From assembly GCF_000026145.1 (NCBI RefSeq), contig NC_009445.1, forward strand, positions 4,092,001 to 4,156,000: a DNA stretch of 64,000 bases, read 5' to 3'. Each line of letters starts with the position of its first letter. Positions within the stretch are counted from its first letter, which is position 1. The notes below the pieces were generated by a model. It saw nothing but the letters and a program-made list of their open reading frames with translations. It was not told the origin of the DNA and did no database searches. Of this stretch, positions 44,432 through 54,539 are shown piece after piece. The position numbers and the translations under genes were made by a program. This DNA comes from Bradyrhizobium sp. ORS 278. Its GTDB lineage: Bacteria > Pseudomonadota > Alphaproteobacteria > Rhizobiales > Xanthobacteraceae.

Positions 44432-45150
44432 TGTCTCGCCGCGGAGCCCAAATCGTGTCCCCCCGAATCCTCATTGTCGACGACGACCCGCATATCCGGG
44501 AGGTGGTGCGCGTCGCCTTGAGCAAGGCCGGCATGGCCGTGACGGAGGCCGCCGACGGACGGGCCGCGTTGGCCAGGTTCGCCGACGATCGGCCAGACCT
44601 GATCGTGCTGGACGTCGGCATGCCCGAGTTCGATGGGCTCGAAGTCTGCCGGCGCATCCGCAGGACGTCGCAGGTGCCGATCCTGTTTTTGTCGGCGCGT
44701 GACGAGGAGATCGACCGCATCCTCGGTCTGGAGATCGGCGGTGACGACTACGTCACCAAGCCGTTCAGTCCCCGAGAGCTCGTTGCCCGCGTCAACGTCA
44801 TTCTACGCCGTGTCGCAACGGGCCATCGCTCCGACGAGGCGGAGGAGCTGGTTCACGGCCGGCTTCGGCTCGATCCGCAGCAGCATCTGGCGCGGTTCGG
44901 CGACACGCCGCTCACGCTCACCGCGCTGGAGTTCAGCATCGTTCGCACGCTGCTGACGCGCCCCGCCGTCGTGTTCAGCCGCGAGCAGATCATGAGCGCC
45001 GCTTATCAGCTCAATATCCAGGTCTCCGACCGGACCATCGACAGCCACATCCGCAACATCCGCGCCAAGCTCGCGACGGCCGGCTGCGACGACGCGATCG
45101 AGACCGTGCATGGCGTCGGCTTCCGGCTGGGGCGCTGCGGCGCGCCATGA
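44431..45150 (+). CDS. OmpR-family response regulator, CreB-like
   Basis: A 239-residue regulator. The receiver domain begins PRILIVDDDPHIREVV with phospho-Asp61 (IVLDVGMPEFDG) and Lys at DDYVTKPFSP. A winged-helix DNA-binding domain (about 140-237) ends with TIDSHIRNIRAKL and ETVHGVGFRLG. The ATG at 44431 overlaps the DUF4173 stop; a GTG at 44455 is an alternative. Its four-base overlap with the sensor downstream marks a matched pair. Sequence and order recall CreB of the CreBC system. Confidence 0.88.
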   Translation: MSRRGAQIVSPRILIVDDDPHIREVVRVALSKAGMAVTEAADGRAALARFADDRPDLIVLDVGMPEFDGLEVCRRIRRTSQVPILFLSARDEEIDRILGLEIGGDDYVTKPFSPRELVARVNVILRRVATGHRSDEAEELVHGRLRLDPQQHLARFGDTPLTLTALEFSIVRTLLTRPAVVFSREQIMSAAYQLNIQVSDRTIDSHIRNIRAKLATAGCDDAIETVHGVGFRLGRCGAP

Positions 45151-46745
45151 TCGCACCCAAGCCGAAGAAGAAATGGCGGCCTTCGCTCGGACAGATCGTG
45201 TTCGGCGTGCTGGCGCTCGTCGCCACCCTGCCGCTGGTCGGGCTTTTCTTCTTCCGCATCTACGACAATCAGCTGATCCGCCAGACCCAGGCCGAGCTGA
45301 TCGCGCAGAGCCGCGTGCTGGCCGCCGTCTATGCCGAGGAGGTCACCGCACGGCTCGCCGCCGGAATTCCGCTGGGAGCCGAGATCCCACCGGACGCCCG
45401 CCCGGACAGCTCCGACGAAGTGACGCCGATCCGTCCGCTGCTCGACCTGCTGGCCAATGATCTCTTCGTTCGCCGTCCCGACGCTCGCGATGCGGCCCAG
45501 CCCGCCGACCCTGCTTATGTCGCGATCGGCGCCCGGCTGACCCCGGTGATCCGCGAAACCCAAAAGGTGACGCTGGCCGGCTTCCGCGTGCTCGATCCGC
45601 AGGGCGTCGTGATCGCCGGACGCGACGAGATGGGTAAATCGCTGGCGCATATCGAGGAGGTCGCGGCCGCGTTGAAAGGAAAATACAGCGCCGCGCTGCG
45701 CATCCGCATTCCGGACAAGGCGCCACCGCCGATCTACTCGTTCAGCCGCGGCGTCGGCGTCCATGTGTTCTCCGCAATGCCGGTGATCGTCAACGACCAC
45801 GTCGCCGGCGTGATCTATACGTCGCGGACGCCGCGCAACATCTTCGAGCACCTTTATGTCGAGCGCGGCAAGTTCATCGCGGCCGCATCCGCCATCATTC
45901 TCACGACGCTGCTGGTCGGCCTCATCGTGGCGCGCACGATCACCAGGCCGATGCGCGAGCTGGTCGACCGCGCCGGACAGATCGGCCGCAACGATCCCGC
46001 GGGCTTCCGGCCGCTCGCCCATTACGGCACGCGCGACTTTGCCGAACTGGCAGAGCACTTCTTCGCCATGGCCGAGCAGCTCGCGCAGCGCTCCAGCTAT
46101 GTCAGGAACTTCTCCGCCCATCTGACCCATGAGCTGAAATCGCCGCTGACCTCGATCAAGGGCGCCGCGGAGCTGCTCATGGATTCTCTCCACGCCACGT
46201 CGGGGCAGTTGACGCGCGCCGAGCAGGAACGGTTTCTCGGAAACATTCTCGGCGACGCGGATCGTCTCGAGCGGATGGCGCAACGCCTGCGTGAGCTGGC
46301 GCGCGCCGAAGCCCTGCAGCAGAGCGAGACCAGCAGTCCGGCCGATGTGATCCCCGCGCTGCGCGAGCGATTTCCGGCGATCCAGATCGAGCTGCGCGGC
46401 GACCTGAACCACCGCGTCATTCTGTCCGGCGAGACGCTCCTGATCGTGCTCACGCATCTTGCCGACAACGCCATGCGCCACGGGGCGCGCACGATCTGGC
46501 TGGAGGCGGCCAACCGCAGCAATCAACTGGCCCTGAGCGTCAGCAATGACGGCCATCCGATCTCGCCGGAGAACCGCGCGCGGATCTTCGATGCCTTCTT
46601 CACCACGCGCCGCGACAGCGGCGGCACCGGGATGGGGCTTTCGATCGTGCGCGCCGTCATGACAAGCCATGGCGGAGCCATCGACCTCCTGCCCGATGCG
46701 CCGGAGGTCAGCTTCGAGCTGCGGCTGCCGGCCGCTGAACGCTGA
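45147..46745 (+). CDS. Sensor histidine kinase, CreC-like
   Basis: A 532-residue inner-membrane sensor. One helix (FGVLALVATLPLVGLFFF) at residues about 19-37, a periplasmic domain to about 245, a second helix (AAASAIILTTLLVGLIVA), HAMP (PMRELVDRAGQIGR), HisKA with LTHELKSPLTSIKG (His328), and an HATPase with DNAMRHGARTIW and GGTGMGLSIV. The ATG overlaps the regulator stop (ATGA). The periplasmic part contains a PAS-like segment (FRVLDPQGVVIAGRDEMGK), the CreC layout. Signal unknown; CreC in enterics and pseudomonads responds to carbon state and PBP inhibition. Confidence 0.88.
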   Translation: MIAPKPKKKWRPSLGQIVFGVLALVATLPLVGLFFFRIYDNQLIRQTQAELIAQSRVLAAVYAEEVTARLAAGIPLGAEIPPDARPDSSDEVTPIRPLLDLLANDLFVRRPDARDAAQPADPAYVAIGARLTPVIRETQKVTLAGFRVLDPQGVVIAGRDEMGKSLAHIEEVAAALKGKYSAALRIRIPDKAPPPIYSFSRGVGVHVFSAMPVIVNDHVAGVIYTSRTPRNIFEHLYVERGKFIAAASAIILTTLLVGLIVARTITRPMRELVDRAGQIGRNDPAGFRPLAHYGTRDFAELAEHFFAMAEQLAQRSSYVRNFSAHLTHELKSPLTSIKGAAELLMDSLHATSGQLTRAEQERFLGNILGDADRLERMAQRLRELARAEALQQSETSSPADVIPALRERFPAIQIELRGDLNHRVILSGETLLIVLTHLADNAMRHGARTIWLEAANRSNQLALSVSNDGHPISPENRARIFDAFFTTRRDSGGTGMGLSIVRAVMTSHGGAIDLLPDAPEVSFELRLPAAER

Positions 46746-47093
46746 ACGCTGGATCAAATATACCTCAAATAGAATCTGGAGCGGCGAATTCAGCCAAAGT
46801 TGCAGATCGCGCGACGTCCGGCTGTGGATGCCGCGACATGCCGCCGCAAGGGCCTAGCCCAGGCCGCTGCCCCGGGCGCGGCGATCATCTGCTCCGCGAC
46901 CCTGCCACCGTTAAAGCGCGCATTCCGGCGATCGTTCGTGTACAAGCAATCTTGTCCCGGCTGCCCCCGGTGTCGGCTGCGGCAGCCCGGACGTCCGGCG
47001 CGCAATCGGGAATGACTCGACGGCTCGATCCGCGTAAGCTTGACGCCCATTGCACCATCGGCCGGCTGTTGCCTCGGCCTTCGGGAGACCTTG
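46746..47093. other. Gap upstream of the peptide transporter operon
   Basis: About 350 bases with no gene I can support; it presumably carries the promoter of the ABC operon. I could not place convincing -35/-10 boxes. Confidence 0.35.
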
Positions 47094-48710
47094 ATGAATT
47101 CCAGCCGTTTCGAGATCACGCGCCGCACCGCCCTTCTGACCTCGGCCGCGATCGCCGCCAATGTCGCCAATCCGCTGCGCGCTTTCGCGCAAGAGACGCC
47201 GCGCAAGGGCGGCGTGTTCAATGTGCATTACGGCGCCGAGCAGCGGCAGCTGAATCCGAGCCTGCAGGCCTCGACCGGCGTCTACATCATCGGCGGCAAG
47301 ATCCAGGAGAACCTCGTCGACCTCGATGCCCAGGGACAGCCGGTCGGCGTACTCGCCGAGAGCTGGGAGGCGACGCCCGACGGCAAGACCGTCACCTTCA
47401 AGCTGCGCAAGGGGATCAGCTGGCACGACGGCAAGCCGTTCACGTCCGAAGACGTCGCCTTCACTGCCATGAACATGTGGAAGAAGATCCTGAACTATGG
47501 ATCGACGCTGCAGCTGTTCCTCACGGCGGTCGATACGCCGGATCCGCAGACCGCGATCTTCCGCTACGAACGCCCGATGCCGCTCAACCTGCTGCTGCGT
47601 GCTTTGCCCGATCTCGGCTACGTCTCGGCCAAGCACATCTACGAGTCCGGGGACATCAGGCAGAATCCGGCCAATCTCGCACCGGTCGGCACCGGTCCCT
47701 TCAAGTTCGTCAAGTACGAGCGCGGGCAATACATCATCGCCGAGCGCAACGCCGACTACTGGCGTCCGAACGCGCCATATCTCGATCGCATCGTCTGGAA
47801 GGTGATCACCGACCGTGCGGCCGCGGCCGCCCAGATGGAGGCCGGTGAGCTGCACTACAGCCCGTTCTCCGGACTGACCATCTCCGACATGGCGCGTCTC
47901 GGCAAGGACAAGCGCTTCATCGTCTCGACCAAGGGCAATGAAGGCAACGCGCGCACCAATACGCTGGAATTCAACGTCCGCCGCAAGGAGCTGTCGGACG
48001 TGAAGGTCCGGCGCGCCATCGCGCATGCGATCAACGTGCCGTTCTTCATCGAGAATTTCCTCGGTGACTTCGCCAAGCTCGGCACCGGGCCGATCCCGTC
48101 GACGTCGACCGACTTCTATCCCGGCGCCAACACGCCGCAATATCCCTACGATAAGGCCAAGGCCGCCGCGCTGCTCGACGAGGCCGGCTACAAGCCGGGT
48201 GCCGGCGGCGCGCGCTTCTCGCTGAAGCTCCTGCCCGCGCCATGGGGCGAGGACATCTCGCTGTGGTCGACCTTCATCCAGCAGTCGCTCGGAGAGGTCG
48301 GCATTGCGGTCGAGATCGTGCGCAACGATGGCGGCGGCTTCCTGAAGCAGGTCTATGACGAGCACGCCTTCGATCTCGCCACCGGCTGGCACCAGTACCG
48401 CAACGATCCTGCGGTCTCGACGACCGTGTGGTACCGCTCCGGCCAGCCGAAGGGCGCGCCGTGGACCAACCAATGGGGCTGGGACGACGCCAAGATCGAC
48501 AAGATCATCGATGATGCCGCGACCGAGGTCGATCCGGCCAAGCGCAAGGCGCTTTATGCCGACTTCGTCCGCGAGGCCAATACCGAGCTGCCGGTATGGA
48601 TGCCGATCGAGCAGATCTTCGTCACCGTGATCACCGCGAAGGCGCGCAACCATTCCAACACGCCGCGCTGGGGATCGTCGAGCTGGCACGATCTCTGGCT
48701 GTCCGCCTGA
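47094..48710 (+). CDS. Peptide/opine-type ABC transporter substrate-binding protein (family 5)
   Basis: A 538-residue periplasmic binding protein. The N-terminus FEITRRTALLTSAAIAANVA is a twin-arginine-like signal ending before QETPRKGG. Family-5 hallmarks include GVLAESWEATPDGKTVTFKLRKG, ISWHDGKPFTSEDVAFT and VKVRRAIAHAINVPFFIENF. It delivers peptides or related solutes to the two permeases that follow. GGGAG sits seven bases before the ATG at 47094. First gene of the four-gene operon. Confidence 0.88.
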   Translation: MNSSRFEITRRTALLTSAAIAANVANPLRAFAQETPRKGGVFNVHYGAEQRQLNPSLQASTGVYIIGGKIQENLVDLDAQGQPVGVLAESWEATPDGKTVTFKLRKGISWHDGKPFTSEDVAFTAMNMWKKILNYGSTLQLFLTAVDTPDPQTAIFRYERPMPLNLLLRALPDLGYVSAKHIYESGDIRQNPANLAPVGTGPFKFVKYERGQYIIAERNADYWRPNAPYLDRIVWKVITDRAAAAAQMEAGELHYSPFSGLTISDMARLGKDKRFIVSTKGNEGNARTNTLEFNVRRKELSDVKVRRAIAHAINVPFFIENFLGDFAKLGTGPIPSTSTDFYPGANTPQYPYDKAKAAALLDEAGYKPGAGGARFSLKLLPAPWGEDISLWSTFIQQSLGEVGIAVEIVRNDGGGFLKQVYDEHAFDLATGWHQYRNDPAVSTTVWYRSGQPKGAPWTNQWGWDDAKIDKIIDDAATEVDPAKRKALYADFVREANTELPVWMPIEQIFVTVITAKARNHSNTPRWGSSSWHDLWLSA

Positions 48711-48734
48711 GCCGAACGCCGTCAGGATGAGGCC

Positions 48735-49712
48735 ATGCGCATCTTGAGCCTTGCGGGGCGGCGGCTCGCCGCCTCGATTCCTACCCTGTTCCTGATCCTG
48801 ATCGGCGTGTTTCTGCTGCTGCAGCTCGCACCGGGCGATACTGTCGACGCGATGATGGCGCAGATGGGCGGCGGCGATGCGGCGACCGCGCGCGAACTGC
48901 GCCGCTTCTATGGGCTCGACCTTTCGGTCCCGATGCAGCTCGCCAACTATCTCTGGCGCCTGGTGCGGCTCGACCTTGGCTTCTCCGCGATCTACGGCAA
49001 GCCGGTCGCGACCGTCATCCTGGAGCGGCTGCCGCCGACCTTGCTGCTGATGACGTCGGCGCTGTCATTCGCGTTCTTCTTCGGCCTCGTCTTCGGCGTC
49101 ATCGCCGCGCGCGGCGTCAACCGCTGGCCGGACACGCTGATCTCGACGGTCGGATTGATCTTCTACGCCACGCCGTCGTTCTGGTTCGGACTGATGGCGA
49201 TCGTCGTCTTCTCGATCTATCTGCAATGGCTGCCGGCCGGCGGCTTCGAGGACGTCGGCACCGTCGGCCGCGGCGTGTGGCGCATGCTCGACATTGCGAG
49301 CCATCTGGTGCTGCCGTCGCTGACGCTGGGTTTGATCTTCCTTGCGATCTATCTGCGCATCATGCGCGCATCGATGCTCGAGGTCCTGAACCTCGACTTC
49401 GTCCGCACGGCGCGCGCCAAGGGCCTGGACGAGACCCGCATCATCACCCGCCACGTGCTGCGTAACGCGCTGCTGCCGATGGTGACGCTGATCGGCCTGC
49501 AGGCCGGCACCATGCTCGGCGGCTCCGTCGTGGTCGAGACCGTGTTTTCGCTGCCCGGGCTCGGGCGCCTCGCCTACGAGTCCGTGATCCAGCGCGACCT
49601 CAACACGCTGCTCGGCATCGTCTTCGTCTCGGCGCTTCTGGTGATCGCGGTCAATTTCGTCACGGACCTGCTCTACGCGCGGCTCGATCCGCGCATCGCG
49701 GCGGAGAGCTAG
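48735..49712 (+). CDS. Peptide ABC transporter permease (DppB-type)
   Basis: A 325-residue inner-membrane permease with six helices. It shows TLFLILIGVFLLLQLAPGD at the first helix, the DppB periplasmic loop with RRFYGLDLSVPMQL, and the EAA loop EVLNLDFVRTARAKGLDE that docks the ATPase. It follows the binding protein by 24 bases. Confidence 0.9.
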   Translation: MRILSLAGRRLAASIPTLFLILIGVFLLLQLAPGDTVDAMMAQMGGGDAATARELRRFYGLDLSVPMQLANYLWRLVRLDLGFSAIYGKPVATVILERLPPTLLLMTSALSFAFFFGLVFGVIAARGVNRWPDTLISTVGLIFYATPSFWFGLMAIVVFSIYLQWLPAGGFEDVGTVGRGVWRMLDIASHLVLPSLTLGLIFLAIYLRIMRASMLEVLNLDFVRTARAKGLDETRIITRHVLRNALLPMVTLIGLQAGTMLGGSVVVETVFSLPGLGRLAYESVIQRDLNTLLGIVFVSALLVIAVNFVTDLLYARLDPRIAAES

Positions 49713-49713
49713 C

Positions 49714-50544
49714 ATGGATGCGGTGAAGCGCTATTTCCGCAGCCCCGCCGCGGTGCTCGGCCTCGTGCTGCTGCTGATCGTCATCGGCATGGCGCTCAGC
49801 GCGGGCTATTTCTATCCGCGCGACCCGCTTGCGCTGGCCGGCCGTCCGCTGGTCTGGCCGTTCGCCAATCCGCGGTTCCTGCTCGGCACCGACAATTCGG
49901 GCCGCGACATTGCCGCCCAGATCTTTCACGGCGCCCGCATCTCGCTCCTGATCGGCGGCGTGGCCACGCTGATCGCGGTGACGATCGGCGTCTTGGTCGG
50001 GGCGCTCGCGGGCTATTACGGCGGCTGGATCGACAACATCCTGATGCGCATCACCGAGGCGTTTCAGACCTTGCCGAACTTCGTGCTGCTGCTGGTGCTG
50101 GTCGCCGTGTTCGGCTCGACCTTGACGACGGTGACGATCGCCGTCGGCATCGTGTCCTGGCCGGCGCCGGCGCGGCTGACGCGGGCGGAGTTCCTGTCGC
50201 TGCGCAGCCGCGAATTCGTCCAGGCCGGCCGCACGCTCGGCATGCGCGATGCGCAACTGATCCTGCGCGAGATCCTGCCCAATGCCTTGCCGCCCGTCAT
50301 CGTCTATGCGGGTGTGGTGATGGCGGTCGCGATCCTGTTGGAAAGCGCGCTCGCCTTCCTGCGGCTGTCCGATGCCAACGTCGCCTCCTGGGGCAACCTG
50401 ATCGGTCTCGGGCGCGACGTGCTGCGGGTCCAATGGTACGTCTCGGCCATTCCCGGCGTCGCCATCCTGGTCACCGTACTCGCGGTGTCGCTGGTCGGCC
50501 AGGGCCTCAACGATGCGCTGAACCCGCGGCTGAAGCAGCGATGA
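49714..50544 (+). CDS. Peptide ABC transporter permease (DppC-type)
   Basis: A 276-residue permease, partner of the DppB-type subunit. It carries [24 protein letters not shown], typical of DppC/OppC, and the EAA motif [20 protein letters not shown]. It starts one base after the upstream stop and overlaps the ATPase start by four bases (ATGA). Confidence 0.9.
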   Translation: MDAVKRYFRSPAAVLGLVLLLIVIGMALSAGYFYPRDPLALAGRPLVWPFANPRFLLGTDNSGRDIAAQIFHGARISLLIGGVATLIAVTIGVLVGALAGYYGGWIDNILMRITEAFQTLPNFVLLLVLVAVFGSTLTTVTIAVGIVSWPAPARLTRAEFLSLRSREFVQAGRTLGMRDAQLILREILPNALPPVIVYAGVVMAVAILLESALAFLRLSDANVASWGNLIGLGRDVLRVQWYVSAIPGVAILVTVLAVSLVGQGLNDALNPRLKQR

Positions 50545-52175
50545 GTTCGCCCGATCCCATTCTCACCGTCGACCGTCTGAGCGTCCGCCTGCCCAAGGGC
50601 GCGGACCGCGTCCATGCGATCTCCGAGGTCTCGCTGTCGATTGCCGAAAACGAGATCGTCTGCATCGTCGGTGAATCCGGCTCCGGCAAGTCGATGATGG
50701 CGAACGCCATCATGCGGCTGCTGCCCGACGGCGTGACCACCGACGGCGGACGCCTGCTGTTCGCCGGCCGCGACCTGTGCACCGCCTCCGCCGCCGACAT
50801 GCGCGGCATTCGCGGCGCCGAGATCGCAATGGTGTTCCAGGAGCCGATGACAGCGCTCAACCCGCTGCGGACGATCGGCGATCAGATCGGCGAGATGCTG
50901 GAGATCCACACCGGGCTGGCCAAGGCCGAGATCAGATCGCGCGTCGCATCGCTCCTGTCGGACGTCAACATTCCCGATCCGTCGCGCGCGGCCAAGGCCT
51001 ATCCGCACGAGCTCTCCGGCGGCCAGCGCCAGCGCGCGATGATCGCCATGGCGCTCGCGCTCGATCCGAAGCTGTTGATCGCGGACGAGCCGACCACGGC
51101 GCTCGACGTGACCACGCAGGCGCAGATCCTCAAGCTGATCCGCGAGTTGCAGCAGCGGCGCGGGACTGCGGTGCTGTTCATCACTCACGATTTCGGTGTC
51201 GTGGCCGAGATGGCCGACCGCGTCGTTGTGATGCAGCACGGTGTCGTTGTCGAGCACGGCCCGGCACGCGACGTGCTGCGCAACCCGCAGCACCCGTATA
51301 CGCGGCAACTGATCGCTGCTGTCCCTCCCGTCGCAGCGCCGCCTCCCCGGCAACTATCCGGCGAGACCATCCTCGCGCTGTCCGGCGTGACCAAGACCTA
51401 CCGCACCGGGGGTTTCCTCGGTCGCGGCGAGCGCGTCACTCACGCCGTCAAGGATGTCTCGCTGACGCTGCCCAAGGGCGCGACGCTCGGCATCGTCGGC
51501 GAATCCGGCTCCGGCAAGTCGACGCTCGCCCGCTGCATCATCCGCCTGCTCGATCCCGATGCCGGATCGATCGTGCTCGAAGGCCAGGACTGGGCGCGTC
51601 TGTCGCGCAGCGAGATCCGCGGCCGTACCCAACAGATGCAGATGGTGTTCCAGGACCCGTTCGCCTCGCTCAATCCTCGCCGCAAGGCCGTCGAGCTCGT
51701 CGCGCAGGGGCCGATCGTCCACGGCACGCCGCGCGATCAGGCGCTCGCCGAGGCCCGTGAGCTGTTCGGCCTGGTGGGCCTCGATCCCGCCGCCGCCGAG
51801 CGCTTCCCGCACGAATTCTCCGGGGGTCAGCGCCAGCGCATTGGCCTTGCGCGCGCACTCGCGCTGAAACCTACGGTGCTGGTCGCGGACGAGCCGGTCT
51901 CGGCGCTCGACGTCTCCGTGCAGGCGCAGGTTCTACGCCTGCTCACCGACCTGCGCGCCCGGCTAGGCCTGTCCATCATCTTCATCACCCATGACCTGCG
52001 TGTGGCCGCGCAGATCTGCGATCTCGTCGCCGTGATGAAGGACGGCGCTGTCGTGGAGCACGGCGCGACGAGCGACGTGTTCGGCAGCCCCAGGCATTCC
52101 TACACGCAGGCCCTGCTCGCGGCCATTCCGGGCGGCGACTTCGCCCGGACCTCCATCGCTGAGGCCAAAGGCTGA
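50541..52175 (+). CDS. Peptide ABC transporter ATPase, DppD-DppF fusion
   Basis: A 544-residue protein with two complete ABC domains in tandem. The first has Walker [15 protein letters not shown], signature [15 protein letters not shown] and Walker [14 protein letters not shown]. The second has [29 protein letters not shown] and [13 protein letters not shown]. One chain thus supplies both ATPase sites that usually come from DppD and DppF. The ATG overlaps the permease stop. The convergent FAD gene ends four bases beyond its stop. Confidence 0.92.
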   Translation: MSSPDPILTVDRLSVRLPKGADRVHAISEVSLSIAENEIVCIVGESGSGKSMMANAIMRLLPDGVTTDGGRLLFAGRDLCTASAADMRGIRGAEIAMVFQEPMTALNPLRTIGDQIGEMLEIHTGLAKAEIRSRVASLLSDVNIPDPSRAAKAYPHELSGGQRQRAMIAMALALDPKLLIADEPTTALDVTTQAQILKLIRELQQRRGTAVLFITHDFGVVAEMADRVVVMQHGVVVEHGPARDVLRNPQHPYTRQLIAAVPPVAAPPPRQLSGETILALSGVTKTYRTGGFLGRGERVTHAVKDVSLTLPKGATLGIVGESGSGKSTLARCIIRLLDPDAGSIVLEGQDWARLSRSEIRGRTQQMQMVFQDPFASLNPRRKAVELVAQGPIVHGTPRDQALAEARELFGLVGLDPAAAERFPHEFSGGQRQRIGLARALALKPTVLVADEPVSALDVSVQAQVLRLLTDLRARLGLSIIFITHDLRVAAQICDLVAVMKDGAVVEHGATSDVFGSPRHSYTQALLAAIPGGDFARTSIAEAKG

Positions 52176-52178
52176 CGA

Positions 52179-53489
52179 CTAGGCGATCTCGCGCGCATCG
52201 CGATAGCGATACAGCAGCAGCATCAGCGGCGCGAACGGCCGCAGCAGCGCGTGCGCGGGGATCGTGACCGGCTCGGTGAACGGCAGCGCCAGCTCGTCAG
52301 CCGGCACACCCTGCACGGCCTTCGCGAGTTCTGCGCCGAGCGGGATCGTCAGCGCGACCGCGCGCCCGTTGCATCCGGTCCAGCCATAGGCATCCGGACC
52401 GAGCCGATGAATGCGTGGCATGTAGTCCGTGGTCATGCCGACATAGCCGTTCCAGACATAGTCGAACTTGACGTCACCGATCTGCGGCCACAACCGCTGC
52501 AGGCGTTCGGAGACGCGCGCCTTCAGCCGCTCGGCCTTGTTGCCGGGACCGATCACGGCGCCGCCGGTCACCAGCCGGTTGCGCGCGTCATAGCGTGCGA
52601 AATACAGCTCGCCATGGGTGTCCGACATCGCCTGGCGCGACGGGATGATGGTCTTGCGCACATTGTCCGACAGCGGCTGCGTCGCCATCTGCCACGACAA
52701 TACCGGCATCACCTCATGCGCGATGTCGGGGGCGAGCGCCTTGGAGAACTCGCCGCTATAGGCATTGCTCGCCAGCACCAACGCACGCGCCGACAGCTCC
52801 CCTCGTGCGGTGCGGACGACCCAGCGATCGCCACGCCTCGCGTAGTCGATCACCGGAGAGCGCGCATAGATCCGGCCGCCCAGAGCGAGCACGGTGCGCG
52901 CAAGCCCGCGCGCCAGCGCCAGCGGATTGATGTGCCCGCCGGTCTTGTTCCAGAAACCGCCGTGCCAGGCGTCGGAGCCGAGCATGTCGCGCGCCTGATC
53001 GCGCGACAACAGCTCGACCGGAGCGCCGAACTTCGACCACTGCCTGACCCGGCGCTCGGCGATCTTGATACGCCCGGGCGTATGGACCGGCTGCACCCAA
53101 CCAGCCTGCTCGTGTTCGGCCTCGATGCTGTAGCGCCTCACGGTGTCGAACAGCGTTTGCGCACTGTCGCGCAGCATGGCGACGAAGCGCTCGCCGGCCG
53201 CGCCATGGCGGGCAACGAGATCCTCGGGATCGGGGCGCGACAGCGTCGGGATCACCTGACCGTTGTTGCGGCCCGAGGCGCCCCAGCCCGGCTCCATCGC
53301 CTCGACGATCGCCACATCGATCCCAGCCTCGCGCAAATTAAGCGCCGTCGACAGGCCCGTGAAGCCGCCCCCGATGATGACGACATCCGCCTGCCGGCTG
53401 CCCTGCAGCTCCGGCAACGCCGGTCCGGGTGGGGTCTGGGCCGCCCACAGGGACGGAGGCCATTGAACGTGATCGGTGGTCGTGCTCAT
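52179..53489 (-). CDS. FAD-dependent amine/amino-acid oxidoreductase (DAO family)
   Basis: A 436-residue flavoprotein with the N-terminal dinucleotide fold ADVVIIGGGFTGLSTALNLREAG and EAMEPGWGASGRNNGQV, as in PuuB-like gamma-glutamylputrescine oxidases and other DAO enzymes. C-terminal features are NGYVGMTTDYMPRIHRLG and GCNGRAVALTIPLG. It would oxidise a C-N bond of an amine or amino acid. The ATG at 53489 fits the family start; the region upstream to 53615 is poor sequence. Its closeness to the peptide importer may reflect use of an imported nitrogen compound. Confidence 0.85.
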   Translation of the reverse strand: MSTTTDHVQWPPSLWAAQTPPGPALPELQGSRQADVVIIGGGFTGLSTALNLREAGIDVAIVEAMEPGWGASGRNNGQVIPTLSRPDPEDLVARHGAAGERFVAMLRDSAQTLFDTVRRYSIEAEHEQAGWVQPVHTPGRIKIAERRVRQWSKFGAPVELLSRDQARDMLGSDAWHGGFWNKTGGHINPLALARGLARTVLALGGRIYARSPVIDYARRGDRWVVRTARGELSARALVLASNAYSGEFSKALAPDIAHEVMPVLSWQMATQPLSDNVRKTIIPSRQAMSDTHGELYFARYDARNRLVTGGAVIGPGNKAERLKARVSERLQRLWPQIGDVKFDYVWNGYVGMTTDYMPRIHRLGPDAYGWTGCNGRAVALTIPLGAELAKAVQGVPADELALPFTEPVTIPAHALLRPFAPLMLLLYRYRDAREIA

Positions 53490-53638
53490 CGCGGCAGCTC
53501 GTTTCTGCTGATCGATCGCCCTCACGGAGATCGATCTTGCCTTGCATCCCTCGCCCGGCCACGCCGGTTGCGGCGCATGGGTCGATTGGGCATAGTTCGG
53601 CCGCCAATATGCCAAGTTCGCTGCAAGGAGACAAACGC

Positions 53639-54496
53639 GTGGCCCTCAAGAATGTCATCGGTATCGATCACGCCGTGGTCGTGGTGAAGGAGCTCGACGC
53701 GGCCGCCGAGACCTGGAAGCGGCTCGGCTTCACGCTGTCGCCGCGCGGCACGCACAGCGCCAAGATGGGATCGGGCAATTACACCATCATGCTCGATCCG
53801 GACTACATCGAGCTGCTCGGCATTCTCGCCGAGACGGACCACAATGTCCCGACCCGCAACTTCCTCGCCCAGCGCGGCGAAGGCATCGAGCGCATCGCGT
53901 TCACGGCGATCGATTCCGCCGCAGGTGCCGAGGAGATTCGCGCGAAGGGATTCGAGCCGATCGGACCGATCGACTTCGAGCGCCCGGTACCGTTGCCGGA
54001 CGGCACGCTGTCAGCGGCAAAATTCCGTGTGTTCCAATGGCCCGTCGTGGAGGCGCCCGGCGGATTGCGCATCTTTGCCTGCCAGCACAAGACGCGTGAG
54101 ACGGTCTGGATCCCGGAACTGATGAGCCACGCCAACGCGGCAAAGCAATTGAAACAGGCGCTGATCGTCACGCCGGATACGGCCAAGGATGCGGCGCATC
54201 TGTCGCGCCTGATCGATCGCGAGGGACTTCGCGAAGCCGATGGCGCAGTGGCGGTCGCATCCGGCGGCGACCGCGCCGATTTCGTCTTCCTGACCCGGGA
54301 TCAACTGGCCGCGCGCTATCCCGGCGTTTCACTTGCCGGTCTGCCAGAGCGCGGTGGCGCCGGCCTCGTGCTGGCCTCACATGATCTGGCCAAGACCGAA
54401 AAGGCTTTGGATAGAGCGGCTGTGCGCAGCGGATCGAGCCTCGTCGTGCCGCCGGCCTCGGCCACGGGCAACCTGCTCGCCTTCGTCGCCGGTTAG
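53639..54496 (+). CDS. Glyoxalase-like VOC-family protein
   Basis: A 285-residue protein beginning with GIDHAVVVVKELDAAAETWKRLGF, the VOC metal-site histidine strand, followed by SGNYTIMLDPDYIELLGI and a second half (LRIFACQHKTRETVW). This is the two-module glyoxalase-like layout (PF13468 type). Substrate unknown. The GTG at 53639 has AAGGAG eight bases upstream and is preferred over the ATG at 53609. Confidence 0.82.
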   Translation: MALKNVIGIDHAVVVVKELDAAAETWKRLGFTLSPRGTHSAKMGSGNYTIMLDPDYIELLGILAETDHNVPTRNFLAQRGEGIERIAFTAIDSAAGAEEIRAKGFEPIGPIDFERPVPLPDGTLSAAKFRVFQWPVVEAPGGLRIFACQHKTRETVWIPELMSHANAAKQLKQALIVTPDTAKDAAHLSRLIDREGLREADGAVAVASGGDRADFVFLTRDQLAARYPGVSLAGLPERGGAGLVLASHDLAKTEKALDRAAVRSGSSLVVPPASATGNLLAFVAG

Positions 54497-54509
54497 CCGG
54501 GAAGTTGTT

Positions 54510-54532
54510 GCGGCCGCGAGCTCCGCGGCCGC
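54510..54532. terminator. GC-rich hairpin between convergent genes
   Basis: GCGGCCGCG and CGCGGCCGC form a perfect 9-bp stem with a five-base loop. It lies between the VOC stop (54496) and the reductase stop (54540), where a bidirectional terminator is expected; a short T-containing stretch (GTTCTCATTCT) follows on the plus side. Confidence 0.6.
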
Positions 54533-54539
54533 GGCGTTC

